Shown piece after piece: positions 32,939-41,430 of a stretch of DNA of 42,455 nt. Every line of letters starts with the position of its first letter. Position 1 is the stretch's first letter. The DNA is taken from contig WRLD01000026.1 in assembly GCA_009777845.1 (NCBI GenBank), positions 1 through 42,455 on the forward strand, in the 5' to 3' direction. Under the pieces are notes generated by a model. That model worked only from the letters and a program-made list of their open reading frames with translations. It was not told the origin of the DNA and ran no database searches. The translations under genes were made by a program, and so were the position numbers. This DNA is from Defluviitaleaceae bacterium. GTDB lineage: Bacteria > Bacillota > Clostridia > Lachnospirales > WQUN01.

Positions 32939-33414
32939 TTATTTATCACGGCGGAACGGATATTGTAGAAAATCCGCTTATTATGACAGCCAACAAGGGT
33001 AGAGATTTTGGTGTTGGGTTTTACACTACCACTATCAAGGAACAAGCCGAAAGATGGGCAAAGCGGCAAGCCCTTAGTAGGCGCGCTCCGCACGCGATTG
33101 TAAACACCTATGAATACGACACCAACGAAAAACAGCTAAAAATCAAGACCTTTGGGGATTATTCTATGGATTGGCTTGACTTGGTTGTTTCCTGTAGGCA
33201 AAATGGCTCGTACGCGCATGGCTATGATATTGTAATCGGGAAAATTGCAAACGACGATGTAGGCGAAACAGTTCAGGCGGTCGTTGACGGCTTGACCTCA
33301 AAGGAATTTGCACTATCCAAATTAGCCTTCATGAAAGCGAACAATCAAGTCTGCTTTTGTACCGAGAAAGCGCTGGCTTGCTTGAAATTCACTAAATATG
33401 AGAGGGTGCAGTAA
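32935..33414 (+). CDS. DUF3990 family protein (putative ADP-ribosyltransferase-like toxin)
   Basis: A 159-residue DUF3990 protein. The start IIYHGGTDIVENPLI, then GRDFGVGFYTTTIKEQAERW, matches the family and resembles the His-containing first motif and the G-x-GFY-x-T second motif of ADP-ribosyltransferase-like folds (YHGT ... GxGFYxT). An ENNQVCF-like position near the end (MKANNQVCFCTEKAL) corresponds to a final conserved Q-x-C-F segment in such proteins. Toxicity is inferred from the family's genomic association. It overlaps the upstream DUF3791 gene by four bases and abuts the next gene (stop at 33414, ATG at 33415). Confidence 0.75.
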   Translation: MIIYHGGTDIVENPLIMTANKGRDFGVGFYTTTIKEQAERWAKRQALSRRAPHAIVNTYEYDTNEKQLKIKTFGDYSMDWLDLVVSCRQNGSYAHGYDIVIGKIANDDVGETVQAVVDGLTSKEFALSKLAFMKANNQVCFCTEKALACLKFTKYERVQ

Positions 33415-33651
33415 ATGACAGCCCCCGAAAAAAAACACGGCACAATCCGAGCCGCCACACTAAAAACGCTATTAAAATTTATCATGGACGATTTTTCCGT
33501 TGACGAAAATACCGCGTTAAAAATGTTCTACGAATCGCATATCGGCGAGTGCTTCTCGCTAGACGAATCGGGGCTTTATGGGCAAAGCGCGGTTTATATT
33601 TATTCACTTTTCCTTGAAAACCACCAAGAAAATCAAACAAAGGAGCGGTAA
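33415..33651 (+). CDS. Small helical partner of the DUF3990 module
   Basis: A 78-residue protein (TLKTLLKFIMDDFSVDENTALKMF, then SHIGECFSL, then ESGLYGQSAVYIYSLFLENH). The GLYGQSxxYIYxLF ending resembles a second small family often found beside DUF3990, also close to DUF3791 in size. It starts directly after the DUF3990 stop. The three genes thus form a tight small-large-small unit. Its exact role, antitoxin or co-factor, is not readable from sequence. Confidence 0.55.
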   Translation: MTAPEKKHGTIRAATLKTLLKFIMDDFSVDENTALKMFYESHIGECFSLDESGLYGQSAVYIYSLFLENHQENQTKER

Positions 33652-33653
33652 AC

Positions 33654-34262
33654 ATGGACGAACCAGTAAAAACCGCACTATGGCGCGAGGCGCTAGAATG
33701 GGCAAAAACGCTTATACTGGCTATGCTTTTTGCGTGGCTGTTTACTAAGTTTGTAATAGTAAACGCGGTTGTTCCCACAGGCTCTATGGAGGACACCGTC
33801 AATATAAAGGATAGGATTATTGCGTCGCGCTTGTCGTATGTGTTTTCCGAGCCGCAACGCTATGATATAATTGTGTTTGAGGGGCATGACGATGACAAGC
33901 GGCTGTTTTTGAAGCGCGTGATTGGTATGCCTGGCGACAAGCTGTATATACAGGGCGGCGAGGTGTATGTCGAGGGCATAGACGGGCCGCTTCGTTCCGA
34001 CTTCGTAAAGGGCGAGCTAGACGGCAACTACCCGTTGCCTAGCATAAGAAACAGCCATGTAACCGTTCCCTATGACGGCTCGCCGCCCTATATCACCATT
34101 CCCGAGGGGCATTACTTCGTTATGGGCGACAATAGAACACGCTCGTCCGATTCGCGCCATTGGGGAATACAGGACGCATCACGTACCTTTATTTCCTCGG
34201 AACAAATTCTCGGCAAAGGGATTTTTAAGTATTATCCAAGGATACAAAGTTTGACAAAGTGA
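33654..34262 (+). CDS. lepB: Type I signal peptidase
   Basis: A 202-residue membrane-bound signal peptidase. One helix (about 20-37, [20 protein letters not shown]) is followed by the catalytic Ser44 in PTGSMEDTV and Lys87 in [12 protein letters not shown]; box E is [18 protein letters not shown]. This is the complete S26A set of motifs, so it should be active in cutting Sec signal peptides, including those of the exported proteins here. Length is normal for Bacillota. AAAGGAG lies upstream of the ATG. It follows the DUF3990 module by three bases, but its housekeeping role need not be related. Confidence 0.92.
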   Translation: MDEPVKTALWREALEWAKTLILAMLFAWLFTKFVIVNAVVPTGSMEDTVNIKDRIIASRLSYVFSEPQRYDIIVFEGHDDDKRLFLKRVIGMPGDKLYIQGGEVYVEGIDGPLRSDFVKGELDGNYPLPSIRNSHVTVPYDGSPPYITIPEGHYFVMGDNRTRSSDSRHWGIQDASRTFISSEQILGKGIFKYYPRIQSLTK

Positions 34263-34263
34263 A

Positions 34264-34310
34264 AATGCAAATTCGCACATGAAAAATCGCCGAAGGCGAG
34301 TCGAAAAAAT
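34264..34310 (+). repeat. R4 repeat, copy 5
   Basis: AATTCGCACATGAAAAATCG, then CCGAAGGCGAGTCGAAAAA, immediately before AGGAGG of the cellobiose phosphorylase gene. Its ATG (34279) gives a false [10 protein letters not shown] extension. Confidence 0.75.
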
Positions 34311-34323
34311 AGGAGGTTTTCAA

Positions 34324-36762
34324 ATGAAATACGGCTTTTTTGACGATGCGGCGCGCGAGTACGTAATCACGCGGCCAGACACACCATACCCGTGGATAAA
34401 TTATCTCGGGTGTGACGACTTTTTTGGTCTGTTTTCCAACACATCGGGCGGCTATTGCTTCTATCGCGATGCCAAAATGCTGCGCCTTACGCGCTATCGT
34501 TACAATAATGCGCCTGCGGACATGGGCGGACGGTATTTTTATTTGCGTGACGGGTTTGACGTATGGACACCGTCATGGATGCCCATGAAGTCTAAGCTGG
34601 ACAGCTACGAGTGTAGGCACGGCATGGGCTATTCCAAAATTTCCTCGGCGCGCAATTCGCTTGCGTTTACGCAAACGTCCTTTGTGCCGTTGGGCGAAAA
34701 ATGCGAAATTCACAAAATTACGCTCAAAAATGAGTCCGCCGCGGCAAAAAGCATTGATTTGTTCTCGTATGTCGAATTTTGCTTGTGGAACGCGCATGAC
34801 GATATGACAAATTTCCAGCGGAATTTTAGTATCGGCGAGGTGGAAATTTCTGACGACAAAACGCGCATTTATCATAAAACCGAATACCGCGAACGCCGCA
34901 ACCATTACGCGCTGTGGGCGGTGAATGTGCCTGTGGCAGGCTACGACACAGACCGCCAGACATTTTTGGGCTTGTACAACGGCGCGAACGCGCCCGACAC
35001 GGTTTTTGCGGGTACGGCGAATAACTCCGTGGCTTCGGGCTGGTCGCCGATTGGCTCGCACCATATTAAGCTAACGCTCGCGCCAAACGAAACCAAGGAA
35101 ATGGTGTTTATTCTCGGCTTTTGTGAAAACGCAGAGGACGAAAAATGGGAAAAAATGCACGTAATAAACAAAGCCCCTGCGAACAGGCTAATGGAAGAAT
35201 TTGGCACGTCACAAGCCGCCGACAAGGCGTTGGCAGACCTGCAAGCGCACTGGACAAGGCTATTGTCCAACTTTACCGTAGAAGCGGACGACGAAAAAAT
35301 GGCACGTATGGCAGGCGTTTGGAATCAGTATCAGTGCATGGTTACGTTCAATATGTCGCGCAGTGCCTCGTATTTTGAGTCGGGCATAGGGCGCGGAATG
35401 GGCTTCCGCGATTCCAACCAGGACTTGCTTGGCTTCGTTCACCTTGTACCCGAACGCGCGAGGGAGCGAATACTCGACATTGCCGCCACGCAATTCCCAG
35501 ACGGAAGCGCGTACCACCAGTACCAGCCGCTAACAAAACGCGGCAATCACGAGCTTGGCTCGGGCTTCAATGACGACCCGCTGTGGCTTATTTTGGGCGT
35601 AGCCGCCTATATAAAGGAAACAGGCGACTATGGCATTTTGGACGAAAAAGTACCGTTTAACAATGACGAGAGCCTGGCGGATTCCTTGTTCGCGCATTTG
35701 AAGGTGTCGTTCGACCACCCGCTAAACAACCGCGGGCCGCATGGCTTGCCGCTAATCGGGCGTGCCGACTGGAACGATTGCTTGAATTTGAATTGCTTTT
35801 CAAAAACGCCTGGCGAATCCTTTCAGACCACAGCGAATTTCGAGAGCGGCATAGCGGAATCTGTTCTAATCGCAGCGATTTTTGTCTTTGTCGCGCCCGA
35901 CTATATCGAAATTTGCAAACGCACAGGCCGCACCGAGGAAGCCGCGCGCGCAGAGGCCGCCATGGCAGAAATGAGCGATATTGTAAAGGAACACGGCTGG
36001 GACGGCGAATGGTTCTTGCGTGCATATGACGCACACGGCAACAAGGTGGGAAGCAACGAATGTGAGGACGGAAAAATCTTCATAGAGTCTAATGGCTTTG
36101 CGGTAATGGCAGGAATTGGCACAGACGACGGCAAGGCAGAAAAAGCACTCGATGCCGTAAAACAGCATTTGGACTCGCCCTACGGCATAGTGTTGCAACA
36201 ACCTGCATACAAAGAGTATCACCTAGAGCTTGGCGAAATTTCTTCCTATCCGCCTGGTTACAAGGAAAACGCGGGCATATTCTGCCACAACAACCCATGG
36301 GTGACAATCGCCGAAACGCGCCTAGGCAGAGGCACGCGCGCATTTGAAACCTACAAAAAAATCTGCCCCGCCTACCGCGAGGACGACAGCCTGTTGCGCC
36401 GTATGGAGCCATACGTATACTGCCAAATGATAGCAGGCAAGGACGCAGTACGCCACGGCGAGGGCAAAAACTCGTGGCTAACAGGCACGGCGGCGTGGAC
36501 GTTTACCAGCATTTCCCAGTATATTTTGGGTATACGCGCATCATATGACGGCTTGTGCGTAGACCCCTGCATACCTGCCGATATGAAGGGCTTTAAGGTG
36601 ACACGGAAATTTAGAGGGGCTAGTTATGAGATTGTGGTGGATAATTCGGCTGGAGTGGAGAAGGGCGTGGAGTATATCGAGGTTGATGGGGTGAGGATTG
36701 ATGGGTGTATTTTGCCTGTTGGTGAGGGTAGGGAGTATAAGGTTAGGGTTGTTATGGGGTAG
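34324..36762 (+). CDS. GH94 cellobiose phosphorylase
   Basis: An 812-residue glycoside phosphorylase that splits cellobiose with phosphate to glucose-1-phosphate and glucose. It opens [20 protein letters not shown] and continues [20 protein letters not shown], the hallmark of bacterial cellobiose phosphorylases, and its length fits them closely. The catalytic Asp region is [10 protein letters not shown] (about residues 480-488); [10 protein letters not shown] and the C-terminal phosphate-binding region ([17 protein letters not shown]) are present. Cytosolic: no signal peptide. AGGAGG precedes the ATG at 34324. No transporter or cellulase is in the window. It implies use of cellulose-derived sugars. 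Confidence 0.88.
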   Translation: MKYGFFDDAAREYVITRPDTPYPWINYLGCDDFFGLFSNTSGGYCFYRDAKMLRLTRYRYNNAPADMGGRYFYLRDGFDVWTPSWMPMKSKLDSYECRHGMGYSKISSARNSLAFTQTSFVPLGEKCEIHKITLKNESAAAKSIDLFSYVEFCLWNAHDDMTNFQRNFSIGEVEISDDKTRIYHKTEYRERRNHYALWAVNVPVAGYDTDRQTFLGLYNGANAPDTVFAGTANNSVASGWSPIGSHHIKLTLAPNETKEMVFILGFCENAEDEKWEKMHVINKAPANRLMEEFGTSQAADKALADLQAHWTRLLSNFTVEADDEKMARMAGVWNQYQCMVTFNMSRSASYFESGIGRGMGFRDSNQDLLGFVHLVPERARERILDIAATQFPDGSAYHQYQPLTKRGNHELGSGFNDDPLWLILGVAAYIKETGDYGILDEKVPFNNDESLADSLFAHLKVSFDHPLNNRGPHGLPLIGRADWNDCLNLNCFSKTPGESFQTTANFESGIAESVLIAAIFVFVAPDYIEICKRTGRTEEAARAEAAMAEMSDIVKEHGWDGEWFLRAYDAHGNKVGSNECEDGKIFIESNGFAVMAGIGTDDGKAEKALDAVKQHLDSPYGIVLQQPAYKEYHLELGEISSYPPGYKENAGIFCHNNPWVTIAETRLGRGTRAFETYKKICPAYREDDSLLRRMEPYVYCQMIAGKDAVRHGEGKNSWLTGTAAWTFTSISQYILGIRASYDGLCVDPCIPADMKGFKVTRKFRGASYEIVVDNSAGVEKGVEYIEVDGVRIDGCILPVGEGREYKVRVVMG

Positions 36763-38104
36763 GGGATTTGTGCGGTTGCCGTGGGCTTGCTGGGGTTTTG
36801 TAGGGGACGGATTTATCCGTCCCGAGATTACATCGCTCTGCGTTAATGGACGTTGTCCGTCCCCGAATTGACGAACGTGCATACCTCGGGACGGATAAAT
36901 CCGTCCCCTACAAAAAGGCTATTCGGATTTAACGGATTTACACGGATTATGCGGATAAAAAAACGCGCCAGATAAAATCCGCGTAAATCCGTGTTTGGTT
37001 TGCATGTTCTGGCTTCGTGCTGTTGTCGTGGGATTTTTGCACGGACGAATCCGCGTAAATCTGCGAAAATCCGCCGAATCCGTGTTTGATTTACACATTT
37101 TGGCTTCGTGCGTTTGTCGTGGGCTTGCAGGGTTTTGTAGGGGACGGATTTATCCGTCCCGAGATTGCCTCGCTCTGCGTTAATGGACGTTATCCGTCCC
37201 CGAATTGACGAACGTGCGTACCTCGGGACGGATAAATCCGTCCCCTACAAAAAGGCTATTCGGATTTAACGGATTTACACGGATTACGCGGATAAAAAAA
37301 CGCGCTAGATAAAATCTGCGTAAATCCGTGTTTGGTTTGCATGTTTTGGCTTCGTGCGTTTGTCGTGGGATTTTTGCACGAACGAATCCGCGTAAATCCG
37401 TGGAAATCCGCCGAATCCGTGTTTGGTTTGCATGTTTTGGCTTCGTGTGTTTGTCGTGGGCTTGCAGGGTTTTTGTAGGGGACGGATTTATCCGTCCCGA
37501 GATTATCTCGCGCTGCGTTAATGGACGTTACCCGTCCCCGAATTGACGAATGTGCGTACCTCGGGACGGATAAATCCGTCCCCTACAAAAAGGCTATTCG
37601 GATTTAACGGATTTACACGGATTATGCGGATAAAAAAACGCGCTAGATAAAATCTGCGTAAATCCGTTAAATCCGTGTTTGGTTTGCATGTTTTGGCTTC
37701 GTGCTGTTGTTGTGGGATTTTTGCACGAACGAATCCGCATAAATCCGCGAAAATCCGCCGAATCCGTGTTTGATTTACACATTTTGGCTTCGTGCGTTTG
37801 TCGTGGGCTTGCAGGGTTTTGTAGGGGACGGATTTATCCGTCCCGAGATTACCTCGCTCTGCTTTAATGGACGTTGTCCGTCCCCGAATTGACGAACGTG
37901 CATACCCCGGGACGGATTTATCCGTCCAGAGATTACCTCGCTCTGCGTTAATGGACGTTGTCCGTCCCCGAATTGACGAACGTGCATACCTCGGGACGGA
38001 TAAATCCGTCCCCTACAAAAAACCTTGCAAATTTCACAAGCTGGCAATTATTGCCTAAAATCAATTCACCGCCAAGCCCAAGCCTTAACCTATTAACATT
38101 GCAT
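36763..38104. repeat. Tandem composite repeats (R1 + R3), about 337 bp per unit
   Basis: No gene in 1.3 kb. After one R1 element (36799-36912) come three head-to-tail composite units starting at GGCTATTCGG (36917, 37254, 37592), spaced 337 and 338 bases. Each unit has R3 tracts, a repeated GGTTTGCATGTTTTGGCTTC motif and an R1 element (37136-37249, 37474-37587, 37820-38017). The last R1 copy is extended by an internal partial duplication of about 105 bases (37908-38017). ORFs crossing it are spurious. Confidence 0.85.
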
Positions 38105-38152
38105 AAAAAAACCATTCCCTTGGCAAAATAAACCCAAAGGAGTGGTTTTTTT
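38105..38152 (+). promoter_or_regulatory. Hairpin enclosing the ribosome site and start of the YitT-type gene
   Basis: AAAAAAACCATTCCCTT (38105-38121) pairs with AAAGGAGTGGTTTTTTT (38136-38152), about 16 of 17 pairs with one wobble and one mismatch. The 3' arm contains the AAAGGAG ribosome site, and its T-run ends in the TTG start codon. The structure would hide the start site, and a stem ending in a U-run could also end transcription. Confidence 0.55.
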
Positions 38153-39089
38153 GGACACTAAGAAACGCTCAAGGCTTCGAGGCGACATTCCCACCACAGA
38201 ACAGTCGGGGGAAAGGGGCAAAGCCCCTTTTTTGGACAAAAAACACAAATATATCGCCCAAGCCAAGCGATTATCATACATTATCCTCTGCATCGTTCTC
38301 ATAGCCTTTTGCGTAAACATGCTACTCGGCCCGCACAACATAGCCGCAGGCGGCATTACAGGGCTTGCGATTATTTTGGAGCAGTGGTTCGGGCTAAGCC
38401 GCTCGGGCGTTATTTATGTAGGGAACGCGCTTGTTCTCGCGGCGGCGTTTGTTTTCTTGGGCAAAGAGATTTTTTTTAATACGCTGATTGGGGCGTTGCT
38501 GTTGCCGTTGTTTATTAGCATTATTCCGCAGTATCGGCTGGTAAACGACACCATGCTTTCTATGCTTATTGGCAGCGCGATTTTTGGCATAGCGGTAAGC
38601 ATTTTGTACCGCAACAAAGCAAGCAGCGGCGGAACGGCTATTCCGCCGCTTATTTTGCAAAAGCGTTTTAATCTAAGCCCATCCATCGGGCTGTTTATAA
38701 CAGACGGCTTTGTCGTAATTTTGTGCCTATTTGTTTTTGACGTAGACTCGTTTTTCTTTGCGATTTCGTCCATTTTTATAACCATGGCGACCATGAACTA
38801 TATCGAAAACGGCATAAACAAGAAAAAAATGGTTTATATTATCAGCGATTTTCACAAAGAAATAACCAGCGAAATACTGCACGACATAGAACGCGGCGTA
38901 ACGCTCATTCCCTGCATAGGCGCGTTTGAACAAAACCAACGCCAAATGCTCTTGGTTACGCTTAACTCCAAGAATTACCAACAACTGCTCGCCATAGTAA
39001 ACAAATATGATAAAGAGGCGTTTATGATAACGGACACCGTTTCAGACGTGCATGGCGAAGGGTTTACGTATGAGTCGGGCAGTGTGTAA
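38151..39089 (+). CDS. YitT-type multi-pass membrane protein with DUF2179 domain
   Basis: A protein of about 312 residues. Five or six helices (about residues 45-235) contain the YitT hallmark GPHNIAAGGITGLAIIL and the later SSGGTAIPPLIL, followed by a cytoplasmic DUF2179 domain of about 80 residues (YIISDFHKEITSEILHDIERGVTLI). The family is widespread in Bacillota with no settled function. Start: TTG at 38151, eight bases after AAAGGAG; GTG at 38142 overlaps that site. The first 28 residues are encoded by an R5 repeat inserted between two copies of TTTTTTGGACA (38146-38156 and 38228-38238), so the ancestral start may be the TTG at 38233. Confidence 0.8.
   Translation: MDTKKRSRLRGDIPTTEQSGERGKAPFLDKKHKYIAQAKRLSYIILCIVLIAFCVNMLLGPHNIAAGGITGLAIILEQWFGLSRSGVIYVGNALVLAAAFVFLGKEIFFNTLIGALLLPLFISIIPQYRLVNDTMLSMLIGSAIFGIAVSILYRNKASSGGTAIPPLILQKRFNLSPSIGLFITDGFVVILCLFVFDVDSFFFAISSIFITMATMNYIENGINKKKMVYIISDFHKEITSEILHDIERGVTLIPCIGAFEQNQRQMLLVTLNSKNYQQLLAIVNKYDKEAFMITDTVSDVHGEGFTYESGSV
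38171..38238. repeat. R5 repeat, copy 1 (within the YitT-type N-terminus)
   Basis: AAGGCTTCGAGGCGACATTC followed by CCACC, a short variable stretch, then AGTCGGGGGAAAGGGGC and AAAGCCCC. It matches copy 2 at 41340-41430 in both flanks. Flanking direct repeats TTTTTTGGACA suggest target-site duplication. Confidence 0.65.
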
Positions 39090-39127
39090 ATCCGCGTTCC
39101 ATGCCCTTTAAATTCGTGTCCAATCCC

Positions 39128-39856
39128 TCACATAGCCCCCGCCCTTACAACAGGAACCTTACACGCCTGCAATGATTCCAATGAATACGTTTCATTTTCG
39201 CTAATGAAATTTTTTATAAACACATCATCACGATTTTCTATATGAACAATCATTTTTTGAAGCTCTTTTATTCTTTTCAGTCGCGCCCTCTTAATATCCG
39301 CGGGAAAGCCCTCGCTGACCTTATATGTCTTATATCCTTTAATATCTAGTTCTTCTTTGGCTTTTAGGTGTGCAATCGCTAAATCATAATCACCGCTTTT
39401 TAAAGCCATGCAGAATTTCCTATAATCGTGCATAAGGATAGATTTCCATGCCGACATCTCAAATTTGCAAAGCTCTTGATAAGCACTTGCACAATCGCAC
39501 GATTTGTCAAAATATGGGATAAGATATTTTTTCATTTGTTCAATTATTTCATTAACGCAAGCGTCCATGCTTTCCTCTGATTTTTTGTCATACTCATAAC
39601 TATCCCATTTACCCTCAAACGCGCGGATATGACCTGGGCATAAACCCAATGTTACATCGTCCTTTTTTATTCGAGAGCATAAAGGAATGACACCAAACTC
39701 GACGTTACATGAATAGCCGCCATGAAATACATGAATACAGAAGTTTTGCATAACATCGTTTACTACACGGACAATGTTATCTTTTTTCCGCACGAAGCCC
39801 AATTGTGTAAAATTTTCTTTACATGCCTTATAATACATCTTTTTTAGATAGCTCAT
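39128..39856 (-). CDS. DUF4304-like protein
   Basis: A 242-residue cytosolic protein. The first part (YLKKMYYKACKENFTQLGFV, then RKKDNIVRVVNDVMQNFCIHVF) fits the DUF4304 pattern, a phage- and defence-neighbourhood family of unknown role with a Kx..F.R....F + strand start. The rest is helical (CVNEIIEQMKKYLIPYFDKS; AIAHLKAKEEL). Five Cys are scattered. No catalytic motif is visible. GAAAGGG lies before the ATG at 39856. It stands between the YitT-type gene (convergent) and the pantothenate kinase (upstream, same strand, 15-base gap), and could be the last gene of that operon. Confidence 0.5.
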   Translation of the reverse strand: MSYLKKMYYKACKENFTQLGFVRKKDNIVRVVNDVMQNFCIHVFHGGYSCNVEFGVIPLCSRIKKDDVTLGLCPGHIRAFEGKWDSYEYDKKSEESMDACVNEIIEQMKKYLIPYFDKSCDCASAYQELCKFEMSAWKSILMHDYRKFCMALKSGDYDLAIAHLKAKEELDIKGYKTYKVSEGFPADIKRARLKRIKELQKMIVHIENRDDVFIKNFISENETYSLESLQACKVPVVRAGAM

Positions 39857-39871
39857 ACCTGCATTTCCCTT

Positions 39872-40693
39872 TCATTTGCAAGAAGCAGCCCCCGAAAGTG
39901 CCGCGCCCACCGCTGTGCCGAAAATCGCTTCCTTGGGGATATGAAAACGCACTGGGTGGATTTTCGCCAAGTTTTCAAAAACGGTCGCGGCGTGTTCCGT
40001 GGCGGAAAGCGCGCCGAGCAGAACAATGTCCTTTATGTCGCTGTCTAGGGTGGCAAAAACTGACATCATGCCAACGCTTTCGTAGATTAAGTTTAAAAAG
40101 CCAAGCACAAAATCGGCTGGCGTGGCGTTGTCCTTGAGGTTGCCGAAGTTGGAAACGGTGGTGTCGGGCGGCAGGTTGCCTATTTTTTCGCGTGAAATAT
40201 CGCATAGCCGCAGGTCGATTGCGCCGAGGTCGCCGTCCTTGGCTGTTTCGGTTATTCCCGAGAAGCTATGCACTCCTGCGAACCGCCCCGAAAGGTTTAA
40301 CAACATGCCGCCGCCCACACCGCTGCCGCCGATGTGCGTTATTTGCGTGCCGTTCGCCTTTACCAGCGCCGTGCCAGTGCCTACGCTTACGATTAACGCC
40401 TTGGAAAGCCCTGCGAGATGAAGCCCGCCCAAGCCGATTGCTTGAAATTCGTTTACGCGCGTGGTGGGAATGTCGTACATGCCTTTTGTCAAATGCGTCG
40501 AGCCAATTCCTGTGATTAGTATTTTTTTCACATCGCCCATTTTTAAGCCGTATTCGGCGGAAAATTTGCCAAACGCGCCAAAAGCGGACGTAACAGGGTC
40601 GCTGGCTTCTACTTGTAACATGCCTATGCTTTTGTTTGCGGAAAAACCCACTATTTTAGTGGTAGAACCGCCCACGTCTATGCCTAGTACCAT
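39872..40693 (-). CDS. coaW: Type II pantothenate kinase (CoaW-type)
   Basis: A 273-residue kinase phosphorylating pantothenate, the first step of CoA synthesis. The N-terminal phosphate-binding loop is GIDVGGSTTKIVGF (4-17), an ASKHA fold; later motifs are SVGTGTALV and IGGSGVGGGML. These match the staphylococcal-type, feedback-insensitive kinase. The start is the ATG at 40693, coupled to the ECF gene's stop (TAATG overlap), with GAGGTG upstream; the 40747 start is rejected because it would lie inside the ECF gene. CoA made here could feed the acyl-CoA enzymes at the left of the window, but they are far apart. Confidence 0.85.
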   Translation of the reverse strand: MVLGIDVGGSTTKIVGFSANKSIGMLQVEASDPVTSAFGAFGKFSAEYGLKMGDVKKILITGIGSTHLTKGMYDIPTTRVNEFQAIGLGGLHLAGLSKALIVSVGTGTALVKANGTQITHIGGSGVGGGMLLNLSGRFAGVHSFSGITETAKDGDLGAIDLRLCDISREKIGNLPPDTTVSNFGNLKDNATPADFVLGFLNLIYESVGMMSVFATLDSDIKDIVLLGALSATEHAATVFENLAKIHPVRFHIPKEAIFGTAVGAALSGAASCK

Positions 40694-41298
40694 TATGCAC
40701 CTCTCGACCTTTGCCCGTGTTCGATTAGCCGCGTAATTACTGGGCAAAATGATATATTTATGCCCATTTCTATGAGAAAGTTAAAACCAATCATGCCGAT
40801 AAAAAGGTATTCCGCCGCGTTGGCGAATGAGGAGTCGGAGGCCGCCCATTCTGCAAGAGTCGGCATAAAAAACAAGTACGCGCCGATAACAAAAACGCCA
40901 GTATTTACCACAGGGCAAACAATCGCCGCCGCAATCGCCGCCACAATTTTATTTTTTTTCGCCACCAGCTTATACACCAACGCCGCCGCAAGCCCTGCCA
41001 GCGCGCCCTTTGCCAGCACCGTCAAAATCGTTCCCAAAACAGTCACGCTCATAAACGGCGCGGCATCGCCGCTAATAAGCACCGCAAAGCCAAACACCAA
41101 GCCAAGCCACGCGCCTGCGTACACGCCGCAAAGCGCCGCGCCTATGGTGATGGGGATAAGCACGGTGGTGATGGTAAATATAGGGAATGCAGGTCTTAGG
41201 GTGACCGCCATGACCTGCAATACCAAGACAATGGCGGTGAGTACCCCTAGCAAGACTAGCTTGTGTGTGTTTATTGAAGTATTTATTGAAGTTTTCAT
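40693..41298 (-). CDS. ECF transporter S component, probably for pantothenate
   Basis: A 201-residue protein with about six membrane helices (KLVLLGVLTAIVLVLQVMAV; FTITTVLIPITIGAALCGVYAG; IGMIGFNFLIEMGINISF), the pattern of substrate-binding S components of energy-coupling-factor importers. The energising EcfA/EcfT proteins are not in the window and are usually shared. The substrate is inferred from context: it overlaps the pantothenate kinase by TAATG, so import and phosphorylation would be coupled. The N-terminus repeats INTSINTH. The ribosome site AAGGAATG is moderate. Confidence 0.75.
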   Translation of the reverse strand: MKTSINTSINTHKLVLLGVLTAIVLVLQVMAVTLRPAFPIFTITTVLIPITIGAALCGVYAGAWLGLVFGFAVLISGDAAPFMSVTVLGTILTVLAKGALAGLAAALVYKLVAKKNKIVAAIAAAIVCPVVNTGVFVIGAYLFFMPTLAEWAASDSSFANAAEYLFIGMIGFNFLIEMGINISFCPVITRLIEHGQRSRGA

Positions 41299-41339
41299 CT
41301 TCTCATTCCTTTTTTGTTTTTTTTTGATAGGAAGCTGTT

Positions 41340-41430
41340 AAGGCTTCGAGGCGGTATTCCCACCAAGTTGATGTTTTGCGTTTAACGCAAAACATCAACG
41401 ATTCAGTCGGAGGAAAGGGGCAATGCCCCT
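41340..41430. repeat. R5 repeat, copy 2, with a 14-pair hairpin
   Basis: Same flanks as copy 1 (AAGGCTTCGAGGCG[GT/AC]ATTCCC; AGTCGG[AG]GGAAAGGGGCAA[TA]GCCCC). The centre differs: a perfect inverted repeat GTTGATGTTTTGCG/CGCAAAACATCAAC (41367-41399), which could be a terminator stem for the TetR gene though it lacks a U-run. The right flank encodes the last residues and stop of the TetR protein. Confidence 0.65.

Noticed and set aside
36995..38058. Small ORFs reading GRIYPSR, GRINPS and similar in many places
   Set aside because: They are translations of R1 repeats, lack ribosome sites and recur in every R1 copy.
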